From a bacterium UBP17_UBA6191 (lineage in GTDB: Bacteria > Muiribacteriota > UBA6191): a stretch of 24,967 nucleotides of DNA. The notes beneath the pieces are model-generated. The model saw only the letters and a list, made by a program, of their open reading frames with translations, was not told where the DNA came from and searched no databases. The stretch lies in assembly GCA_002422125.1 (NCBI GenBank), contig DITF01000209.1, positions 1-24,967 on the forward strand, written 5' to 3'. This document shows, piece by piece, positions 1-6,961 of the stretch (the first letter of the stretch is position 1; every line of letters begins with the position of its first letter). Position numbers and translations under genes: made by a program.

Positions 1-1536
1 AAAGCGGTTCAGGACCAAAAACAGGTGGCGGTCCTATGTCCTACCACAATTCTGGCCCAACAACATTTTCAGACATTTTCCAGTCGTTTACTGGGAACTG
101 GTGCTAGGGTGGAAGTATTAAACCGTTTTGTGGATGCCAAGCGACAAAAAGAAATTGTTCGAAGTTTAAAACTTGGGGAAGTGGATATTGTAATTGGGAC
201 CCACAGGATTTTATCCCAAGATGTCCAGTTTAATGATTTGGGCCTGTTAGTTGTGGACGAGGAACAAAGATTTGGGGTCGGGCACAAGGAAAAGCTCCGG
301 CAACTAAGAAGAGGAGTGGACACTTTAATGATGTCAGCCACTCCCATTCCCAGAACTTTACATATGTCTTTAGGGGGTGCCAGAGCAATTTCTGTCATTC
401 AGACACCGCCAACAGGCCGTTTGCCGGTCAAAACCTTTGTATTGCCATGGCAGGAGAGCACCATCAAGGAGGCGATTGAAAGAGAGCTTCGACGAAAGGG
501 GCAGGTATTTTATGTCTATAATCGGGTTGAGACCATAGCTTCAAAGGCTAACCAGCTTTTAAGGCTGATTCCCAATTTAAAGCTTCGTTGGTTGCATGGA
601 CAAATGGAAGCTCAGGAAATCGAAGAAGTCATGACGGGGTTTATGCGTCGTGAGTTTGATGTGCTTTTAGCCACCACCATTATTGAGTCTGGTATGGATA
701 TTCCCAATGTAAACACCATTCTTGTAGACGAGGCTGATAACTTTGGACTGGCCCAGTTGTATCAGCTACGGGGAAGAATTGGCAGAAGAGATATTCAAGG
801 GTATGCCTATTTGTTTTATAAACAGGAAAGCTCCCTTACTACCGTGGCCCGAAAACGCTTGTTTGCCTTGGAGGAATTTACGGATTTAGGCGCAGGATTT
901 AAAATTGCCATGCGCGACATGGAGATTCGTGGAGCCGGAAATCTTTTAGGAAAATCTCAGAGTGGTCATGTTCACAGCATTGGTTTTGATTTGTATTCCC
1001 GCTTACTTCGCGATGCTATTGAACGATTGCAGGACGAGAATTTCCAAGAAGAAGTAGACATGCCTCAGGTGGAACTGAAGGTCAATGCATTTTTGAATGA
1101 CAAATACATTCCATCCTATCGCGAACGCATGGATTTTTTTCGCCGTCTGTCCTGGCTTAGAAATCTGGAGTCTTTAGAAGAACTTCAGAAGGAATGTTTT
1201 GACAGATATGGTGCCTTACCCCCCGAAATGCGACAGTTGTTTAAGGTAATTACTCTAAGAATTCAGTCCCACTGGTTTGAAGTTCGCCGTTTCTCTCAGC
1301 TTAACAATCAGGTGATGATTGATTTTCATAAAACTCTCAATCCAGTCTTGCTTGATCTCGCCAAACGCAAATTCATGCGCATGGTGGAAGCTTCAAGCAA
1401 TTTCCCCGAACGAATGCTGATTCGGTTTCCGGTCATAGACAGTGATAAACTTCTGGATCAACTGATAGGCTTTTTTTCCCGTGAAAACTGCGATAAGGTT
1501 TATGGTGTTAAGGCAACAACCCCTAAAGCAGTCTAA
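1..1536 (+). CDS. mfd: Transcription-repair coupling factor Mfd, C-terminal part (5' truncated by window edge)
   Basis: SF2 DNA translocase that removes stalled RNA polymerase at DNA lesions and recruits the UvrABC excision machinery. The frame is open from base 1, so the start lies outside the window; the GTG at 25 is an internal Val. Visible helicase motifs, numbered from base 1, include PTTxLAQQHF, the Walker B box DEEQRFGV, motif III SATPIPRTL, motif V TTIIESGMDIPN and motif VI QLRGRIGR. The following EIRGAGNLLG segment is typical of the translocation domain, and the last ~150 residues match the Mfd C-terminal (D7) region. DEEQ rather than the E. coli DEEH is common in Mfd. About 511 codons are present, which corresponds to the C-terminal ~45% of a ~1,150-residue protein. 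The 3' end overlaps the convergent downstream gene by 14 bp. RecG shares the motifs but lacks this C-terminal region. Confidence 0.97.
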   Translation, partial: KAVQDQKQVAVLCPTTILAQQHFQTFSSRLLGTGARVEVLNRFVDAKRQKEIVRSLKLGEVDIVIGTHRILSQDVQFNDLGLLVVDEEQRFGVGHKEKLRQLRRGVDTLMMSATPIPRTLHMSLGGARAISVIQTPPTGRLPVKTFVLPWQESTIKEAIERELRRKGQVFYVYNRVETIASKANQLLRLIPNLKLRWLHGQMEAQEIEEVMTGFMRREFDVLLATTIIESGMDIPNVNTILVDEADNFGLAQLYQLRGRIGRRDIQGYAYLFYKQESSLTTVARKRLFALEEFTDLGAGFKIAMRDMEIRGAGNLLGKSQSGHVHSIGFDLYSRLLRDAIERLQDENFQEEVDMPQVELKVNAFLNDKYIPSYRERMDFFRRLSWLRNLESLEELQKECFDRYGALPPEMRQLFKVITLRIQSHWFEVRRFSQLNNQVMIDFHKTLNPVLLDLAKRKFMRMVEASSNFPERMLIRFPVIDSDKLLDQLIGFFSRENCDKVYGVKATTPKAV

Positions 1537-2230
1537 GCATTACCAAAATTTCTTCAGGGTCGGCTCGTTTAGTGTAGTCGGCCTCGGCCTGCATAAATCG
1601 CACAGTACCTGAAGGGTCAATCACAAATGTTGCCGGAATGGGTAGCTCCGAGCCTTGACTGCCCTGATTTTTTGCCAGGTCCAATCCGAATTCCCGATAG
1701 GAGGCGATGATGTTTTCGGGCAGAGTAAAGGCCAGTCCCAGTTTTTTAGCCAGGGTATTGTTTTTATCGCTACCGATAATCAAATCTATTTTTGCTTTCA
1801 TTTTTGTATTTTGGATTTCTGCTTCAGTTTCAGGGGAAATGGCTAATATTGTCGCTCCCAAACTCTCAAACTCGGATTTGAGCTTTTCATAGGCCTTTAA
1901 CTCAATGATACAATATGGGCACCATCCTCCACGGTAGAAGGTGATAATCAGCCAGCCATCCTGCCAAAAAGAGGCCAGACTTTTCTCTTCCTGATTTATG
2001 TAGATCGTACCATCCCGCATTTTTTCACCAGTGTTGGGAATGGAGCTAAAAGGATGATTTTTTGCCAAGGTGTTTGTTGCTTCCTGATATAGCTTCTTCT
2101 TTTCTGGAGGTGCCTTTTGGGAAAAATTATCTGATCTTTGTTTCAATTCTTTGGTTAGTTCTCCGTCCCATGCAGACAAATTCAGGATTAAAAAACTAAA
2201 CATCGTGGCAAATCTGGCAAATAGAATCAT
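1523..2230 (-). CDS. Exported peroxiredoxin-like (AhpC/TSA, thioredoxin-fold) protein
   Basis: A 235-residue protein with a hydrophobic N-terminus (about residues 3-20, ending LSA) that looks like a signal peptide, so it probably acts outside the cytoplasm. The thioredoxin-fold core holds the motif YRGGWCPYC (Cys104 and Cys107), characteristic of the AhpC/TSA 'peroxiredoxin-like' family, followed by a helix, an AISPE strand and the cis-Pro region PIPATFVIDPSG. A role in peroxide reduction or thiol redox exchange is likely; the substrate is not visible. The ATG at 2230 is preceded on the minus strand by GGAGA at 6 bases spacing. The gene is convergent with mfd and overlaps its last 14 bp, with no terminator between them. 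Residues 25-70 are charged and helical and precede the fold. Confidence 0.85.
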   Translation of the reverse strand: MILFARFATMFSFLILNLSAWDGELTKELKQRSDNFSQKAPPEKKKLYQEATNTLAKNHPFSSIPNTGEKMRDGTIYINQEEKSLASFWQDGWLIITFYRGGWCPYCIIELKAYEKLKSEFESLGATILAISPETEAEIQNTKMKAKIDLIIGSDKNNTLAKKLGLAFTLPENIIASYREFGLDLAKNQGSQGSELPIPATFVIDPSGTVRFMQAEADYTKRADPEEILVMLRLL

Positions 2231-2540
2231 TGTACTCTCCGTTCTTGTTACTCAGTCTACAACGGATGGTCAGGTCTTGTCGCATAATCCTCAAATCGGT
2301 ACAAATCACAAAATTTATCCCAGTTTTAATAAATTGTGACACTTCCATTCAAAAGGAGAATTCTTAAAAATTTTCTTAAATCTACTTGCTTAAACTTCTT
2401 AAATTAGGGACGAAGGGGATCTCGAACCGAAACTCTGTTTTGAGCGTCCGCTAGTTCTTAAGTTACAGGAAAGGATCAAGATCGGGGAGAACTAGAGTGG
2501 TCGGTAGTCGGTACTAACCATCCTGATCTGAGAGACAACG
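2231..2540. other. Divergent intergenic region with structured leader of the porin gene
   Basis: This gene-free region separates the minus-strand peroxiredoxin-like gene from the porin gene. Four CTTAAA hexamers lie at 2363, 2375, 2389 and 2398 in an AT-rich stretch that probably holds the porin promoter, though I could not fix a convincing -35/-10 pair. The downstream 140 bp is less AT-rich and structured: CTAGTTCT (2451-2458) is a perfect inverted repeat of AGAACTAG (2488-2495), and GGTAGT/ACTAACC just before the start can pair with one bulge. No typical ribosome-binding site stands directly before the ATG at 2541. Leader-level control is plausible but inferred. Confidence 0.4.
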
Positions 2541-4421
2541 ATGAAGAAGAATATCCTTCGACTTACATTGTCCTTGGCCATCTGCTCTCCGATTCTGGCC
2601 AATTACAATCCGGCATCCTCCATGGGATCGCCTTATTCTGATATAGACCCATCCCATTGGGCCTATAAGCAGATTCGCTCTTTGTATGATGCGGGGATTT
2701 TACGGGCAGACGGAACTGGGACATTTAAGGGAAATGAAAGAATTTCCCGCTATGAGGCTGTGGGCCTTGTGTATTCAGCTTTGCAGCATGTGAATCGTAT
2801 GCGCTCGGCTGGAGGCAATGTAGATCCACATATCCTTGATACCATTAACAGCCTCATTACGGAGCTGACGGATGAAATGCAGGTAGCTGAGGTCCGCATT
2901 GAAGAAAATGCCGATGCCATTGCGCAACTACGAAACTATGTTCATTCCATGTATGGGCGACCGACTCAAGGAGTGACATTCCCATTAGGTAGTCATGGGG
3001 GCCGTTTAAAATTGAGTGGACAGGCCATGACCTCTTTGGTTATGGGTGGGGCCAATTCGGCTTATGGCACCATGAGATTAAACAATAGTCCCACGGCACC
3101 AGTAGCTACTACCAATAACTTTGAATCCACCAACCAGCTTTCGGTTGACTATTTTCAACTAGGTGTGGCGGCAGACATTGATCACAAGACCTCATTTTTC
3201 ACCCGAGGGTTGTTTTACTTGGGGGGTAATACATCTGGTGGTGGTGGGAACTTCCGAGGAGCTCCGGCTACGGCGGCAGCTCCTACGGGACTGAGCTTTA
3301 ACGACTATATGTACTTGCATGTCAAAGATATGTGGGCAGACTGGGATTTTTCCGTAGGTCGCATGTATGTGCCCTGGGGTCACGAAACAGGTGGGGCATT
3401 TAGCACCAATCCATATTTTGTGAGTAATTCCATGGTGGATATGCTTTATGGCGGTATGTTTGAGGGTCTTTATTTTACCCGAGAAGACGCCACTCGAAGC
3501 TGGGATTGGGGCATTGGTATACATAACGGTGCTTTGGCAACTCCTGCCAATGCTATGAACTCTGGTTTTGGAGCAGGTTATTTTGCGTCGGGTGCAGGCA
3601 CTGGATTTTACAACCATCTGTACCCTGGTCTTGAGCCTATGCTGGCATCAGGTGCAGGCACTGGCCGAGTGGCTGGATTACCTGCAACGGTGAGAGGTGC
3701 GCCGCGATTGGTCACCCCATTTAATGCCATGGGCACCAATGTGGTAGCAGGCGTGGCCGATGTAATGCCTGCGGCGGCTGGGACCAACGGATTGGGTACA
3801 AACGATGATAAAGCTTTTGGATTTTTACTGCATCTGGGAAATCGCAGTAAAAACAATGACTTTATGTGGGACTTTAACTACTTCGATAACGGTGGTAAGT
3901 CTACTCGGTCTGGGGCTGGAACAGCCGCTAATCCATATCGCGTATCTGGTTACGGTAAGATGAATTTTTTTAATCTTGGTGCGACTTATAAGGCGCACAA
4001 CCGCTGGAAAGTGAGTATGGAGTATGTGGCGGGCTCGGTAGAGAATCTTTATCATCATAACAACACTCCAGCCAATGGCTTGAATGTTTATTCTGACGAT
4101 TTTTCGACCTGGTATATTCAGCCGACCTATCATCTGACAGGCCGTTCCGATGTGTCGTTGCGCTATGGAACTCACTCCTATGATCCACACAATTTTGCTG
4201 GAACTCTGGATAACAACGATGACTATAAAGAGATGGCCATTGCCTGGACTCGTAGAGTTTCAGATAATGGAACTCTTATTTTGGAAAATTCCACTTCGGA
4301 ATGGACAAAACTGGGTGGGTTAAGCCCAGCCCAGCACCGAACGGTGGCAGGGGGAACTCCCTCTTTAAATTTTGAGGATAAATTTAATGTTATGAGAGCA
4401 AGTTACAGAATTGATTTCTAA
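2541..4421 (+). CDS. SLH-domain outer-membrane porin
   Basis: A 626-residue predicted outer-membrane beta-barrel anchored to the cell wall. A signal peptide occupies residues 1-20 (cleavage after ILA). An SLH domain follows at about 33-80 (YSDIDPSHWAYKQIRSLYDAGIL...RISRYEA split across it); in this family SLH binds the peptidoglycan-linked polymer. A coiled-coil-like segment lies at about 100-140, as in SLH porins of other diderm bacteria. The rest is a Gly/Asn/aromatic-rich barrel with alternating strands, ending in SYRIDF; a terminal Phe is the usual BAM recognition signal. The gene is monocistronic, with its own leader and a terminator 20 bp after the stop. The barrel contains a repeated ASGAGTG motif exactly 60 bp apart. 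Solute specificity is not visible. Confidence 0.88.
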   Translation: MKKNILRLTLSLAICSPILANYNPASSMGSPYSDIDPSHWAYKQIRSLYDAGILRADGTGTFKGNERISRYEAVGLVYSALQHVNRMRSAGGNVDPHILDTINSLITELTDEMQVAEVRIEENADAIAQLRNYVHSMYGRPTQGVTFPLGSHGGRLKLSGQAMTSLVMGGANSAYGTMRLNNSPTAPVATTNNFESTNQLSVDYFQLGVAADIDHKTSFFTRGLFYLGGNTSGGGGNFRGAPATAAAPTGLSFNDYMYLHVKDMWADWDFSVGRMYVPWGHETGGAFSTNPYFVSNSMVDMLYGGMFEGLYFTREDATRSWDWGIGIHNGALATPANAMNSGFGAGYFASGAGTGFYNHLYPGLEPMLASGAGTGRVAGLPATVRGAPRLVTPFNAMGTNVVAGVADVMPAAAGTNGLGTNDDKAFGFLLHLGNRSKNNDFMWDFNYFDNGGKSTRSGAGTAANPYRVSGYGKMNFFNLGATYKAHNRWKVSMEYVAGSVENLYHHNNTPANGLNVYSDDFSTWYIQPTYHLTGRSDVSLRYGTHSYDPHNFAGTLDNNDDYKEMAIAWTRRVSDNGTLILENSTSEWTKLGGLSPAQHRTVAGGTPSLNFEDKFNVMRASYRIDF

Positions 4422-4442
4422 TTGATTCTGAGATTACTCTTA

Positions 4443-4477
4443 CCCCGTGGAATAGCCAAGGTTTCACGGGGTTTTTT
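4443..4477 (+). terminator. Rho-independent terminator of the porin gene
   Basis: CCCCGTG (4443-4449) pairs with CACGGGG (4465-4471) and is followed at once by TTTTTT (4472-4477). It sits about 20 bp after the porin stop codon. Confidence 0.88.
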
Positions 4478-4530
4478 CATTTCTTCTAGAAGGCGTTTCA
4501 GGTATCATTCATGGGCTGGGAGGGTCTTGG

Positions 4531-6246
4531 TTGGAAGAAAATAAAATTCGTTATGGTGATTATCTGAAGGAAGTCGGTTTTCACCGTCAGGAGCTCAGCT
4601 ATAACGATTTAAATCGCTATTACTCCCTTAAAAAAGCCGGAAGGCGTTGGCTAGCCAATCCTTTAAGCAAAGAATGGCTTTTGGCTTTTTTTCGCCTCTT
4701 TGTACCCTACCTTAAAAACAAAACACTGGAGCAGGTGCGCTGTGTGATGCCTCTGGTATTAGCCCTGTTTGGATTTCAGCTCCTGATTCTACGGATCCCG
4801 CCGGAACAGAGCTTGGGACTCGCTGGTGGGGTATTTTTGGTAATTTTTGGATTGGCCCTATTTTTAGATGGCCTTCGTCATGGGTTAATGCCACTTGGGG
4901 AGCAGATTGGCAACCTGTTACCGACAAAAGCCACTTTAGGTATGGTTTTGTGTGTGGCGATGGTGCTTGGACTGGTGGTTACTTTTGCAGAGCCATCCAT
5001 TGGGGCCATGCAAAGTGTCGGTGCCTCAGGTGGGGGAGCGTCCACAGGCGATTTTGCACTCAGGCTTTTGGCTGATTTTCCTGGTTGGCTGACCCTCGCA
5101 GTGGCCTTTGGTGTGGGCCTGGCATCGGCTCTTGGGGTAATTAAATCCGTGTATTCTATCAAGGTCAAATTTCTGGTTCCCTTGCTGACAATACCGCTAC
5201 TGCTTCTAAGCACGCATCTAAGTGAAGATTTAAATTTTGCCAAGGTAATCGGGCTGGCTTTTGATTGTGGGGCCGCGACTACAGGCCCGGTTACAGTGCC
5301 CATTTTATTGTCCTTGGGTGTAGGTATGTCAGCCGCCGTTGGCAGGCAAACATCAGCTTTTAGTGGTTTTGGTTTAGTAACTCTGGCCGCCTTGATGCCC
5401 GTGGTCACAGTTTTACTGGCAGCAATGTTCTTATACTTAAGATTACCCGATTCCGTAGCAGTTTTGAGTCTTGTTCCCGAGGTCTCAGGGAATGCCATAC
5501 TGGCGGGAATTGGTGGAGCATTTCGGGCCATTCTGCCCTTGATATTGTTGCTTTTAGTATTGTTGCGTTGGTTGACCGGTAAAAATCTGCCCAACAGTGG
5601 CTTTTACAGATATGGGTTCGTTTTAAGTCTCATAGGTCTGGCATTTTTGAATCTGGGTTTGTCTTATGGTCTGATTCCCTTGGGAGCAGAGGTTGGGCAT
5701 AAAATTAGTGCCACATTTACAAGAATTGATTCTATTGTCCACAGCCCGATTTATTCGGCTCCAGTAGGAGTGTTCATGACGCTGGCCTTCGCTTTTTTTC
5801 TGGGATTTGGGTCGGCTATGGCGGAACCGGCCTTAAACACTTTGGGGCGAACGGTTGAGGATTTGAGTACGGGTTCTATCACTTCAAAAACCCTGGTGTA
5901 TGCTGTTGCTGTGGGTGTCGGAATTGGGTTCTTTATTGGGATGTCACAAATCTTGTGGCAGAGACCATTTTTCCACGATTTTGCCTTGATTTATTGTGTG
6001 GCAATTTTTCTGACCGTGATCTCCAGGGAAGAGTTTGTGCAGGTAGCTTGGGACAGTGGAGTGGTAACTACTGGGCCAGTAACAGTGCCTTTAATTTTGT
6101 CCTTAGGACTTGGGTTTTCCCAATCTCTGGGTTCGAGTTCCGCCTTTGGAATGGTAGCATTGACTTCTTTGTGTCCTGTCATTTCAGTATTGGCCACGGG
6201 GTTATATTCCAGTCGTAACCGTGTTTTAAAAGAGGGGGCTAAGTAA
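4531..6246 (+). CDS. DUF1538 family membrane protein, two-repeat transporter-like
   Basis: A 571-residue polytopic inner-membrane protein with at least a dozen hydrophobic segments after a polar N-terminal ~65 residues. It is an internal duplication. Half 1 has GLMPLGEQIG (118-127), AEPSIGAM (153-160) and DCGAATTGPVTVP (245-257). Half 2 has GLIPLGAEVG (380-389), AEPALNTLG (431-439) and DSGVVTTGPVTVP (508-520). These signatures match DUF1538 (PF07556), whose transport function is presumed, not proven. The start is a TTG at 4531 behind GGGAGGG with 7 bases spacing; the ATG at 4511 is in another frame. The two PII-like genes follow directly, the first starting at the base after this stop, so the three genes form one operon and the small proteins probably regulate this one. 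The transported substrate is unknown. Confidence 0.85.
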   Translation: MEENKIRYGDYLKEVGFHRQELSYNDLNRYYSLKKAGRRWLANPLSKEWLLAFFRLFVPYLKNKTLEQVRCVMPLVLALFGFQLLILRIPPEQSLGLAGGVFLVIFGLALFLDGLRHGLMPLGEQIGNLLPTKATLGMVLCVAMVLGLVVTFAEPSIGAMQSVGASGGGASTGDFALRLLADFPGWLTLAVAFGVGLASALGVIKSVYSIKVKFLVPLLTIPLLLLSTHLSEDLNFAKVIGLAFDCGAATTGPVTVPILLSLGVGMSAAVGRQTSAFSGFGLVTLAALMPVVTVLLAAMFLYLRLPDSVAVLSLVPEVSGNAILAGIGGAFRAILPLILLLLVLLRWLTGKNLPNSGFYRYGFVLSLIGLAFLNLGLSYGLIPLGAEVGHKISATFTRIDSIVHSPIYSAPVGVFMTLAFAFFLGFGSAMAEPALNTLGRTVEDLSTGSITSKTLVYAVAVGVGIGFFIGMSQILWQRPFFHDFALIYCVAIFLTVISREEFVQVAWDSGVVTTGPVTVPLILSLGLGFSQSLGSSSAFGMVALTSLCPVISVLATGLYSSRNRVLKEGAK

Positions 6247-6624
6247 ATGGAAAGACAAATGACGGTTTTGACAGATGTCGCTTTGATTACCTGTATCGTG
6301 CAAAGAGGTAGGGGAGATATTGTGGTTCATGCGGCTCAGGAGGCTGGAGCACACGGTGCCACCGTATATTTTGCCAAAGGGGCTGGGATTCGTGACAGGT
6401 TAGGTATTCTTGGAGTTGCCATTGAAGTGGAAAAAGAAATTGTAAATGTGGTTTGCGCAACCGATCAGGTCACCAGAGTTTTTGAAAGAATGTATCTGGC
6501 CGGGGAACTGGATGCCCCAGGCATGGGATTTATGTATGTAACGCCATTGGATAAAGCCGCCACCTATGTTCCAGAAGAGGTAGTTCAGAAGTATGCCTCC
6601 AGAAAGGGCGGACGGCGTGGCTGA
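6247..6624 (+). CDS. PII-like (GlnB-fold) regulatory protein
   Basis: A 125-residue cytosolic protein with the beta-alpha-beta ferredoxin-like pattern of PII proteins. Strand VALITCIVQRG leads into a helix (GDIVVHAAQEAGAHGATVYFAKG split over residues 24-46), then a glycine-rich loop region (GAGIRDRLGILGV), strand EKEIVNVVC and a second helix, ending in the GMGFMYVTPLDKAATY strand. PII trimers bind nucleotides and often 2-oxoglutarate and regulate membrane transporters through a T-loop. The classical uridylylated Tyr of GlnB/GlnK is not evident. The ATG directly follows the stop of the DUF1538 gene, with GAGGGGG seven bases upstream. It probably gates or senses for that transporter; this is inference from position and fold. 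Confidence 0.8.
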   Translation: MERQMTVLTDVALITCIVQRGRGDIVVHAAQEAGAHGATVYFAKGAGIRDRLGILGVAIEVEKEIVNVVCATDQVTRVFERMYLAGELDAPGMGFMYVTPLDKAATYVPEEVVQKYASRKGGRRG

Positions 6625-6961
6625 TGCGGAAGGTATGAAAGAAGGTTATCGGATTACCTGTGTTTTGTATCAGGGTGGTGGTTCGGCCCTTTTGGAAAAA
6701 CTTCGCTTAAAGGGTTTTTTGATGGCTTCCTTGTTTTATGCTCGGGGAAAAATGATCGGAGAACCGATTTCTTCCAAACGAAACTTTGCTTTTCAGATGC
6801 CCAAAGAGGTTGTGGTGGTTCTTTGTTTAAAAGAAGATTATGAAGAATTATTTCAATGGATATGGCAGGAGCAGAGAATCAGTGAGGCAGGTCAGGGGTT
6901 TCTCTATTCGGCATTTGTCTCCTATATGAGTGACTTTCAATTGCCGGAAGGCATTTCCTGA
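6593..6961 (+). CDS. Second PII-like regulatory protein of the DUF1538 operon
   Basis: A 122-residue protein with the same small alpha/beta layout as its neighbour: strand YRITCVLYQGG, helix SALLEKLRLKGF, strand MASLFYARGK, a loop, strand EVVVVLCLKED, helix, and a final GQGFLYSAFVSYM strand that matches GMGFMYV in the upstream protein. It is therefore probably a diverged PII-like paralogue. The start is uncertain. The ATG at 6593 overlaps the upstream gene by 32 bp; the ATG at 6635 (residue 15) would begin just before the conserved fold. Its 3' end overlaps the convergent cyclase gene by 25 bp. Two unlike PII-type partners for one transporter suggest a heteromeric or two-signal regulator, which is inference. 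Confidence 0.72.
   Translation: MPPERADGVADAEGMKEGYRITCVLYQGGGSALLEKLRLKGFLMASLFYARGKMIGEPISSKRNFAFQMPKEVVVVLCLKEDYEELFQWIWQEQRISEAGQGFLYSAFVSYMSDFQLPEGIS

Noticed and set aside
3590..3665. The repeated ASGAGTG segment in the porin as a mobile or regulatory repeat
   Set aside because: It is a short in-frame repeat of 14 bp (GGTGCAGGCACTGG) exactly 20 codons apart in a Gly-rich barrel loop; a local protein repeat explains it.
4878..5594. A 238-residue minus-strand open frame inside the DUF1538 gene
   Set aside because: Antisense shadow of a strongly patterned membrane protein gene; the product is a Pro/Lys/Thr-rich string with no fold.
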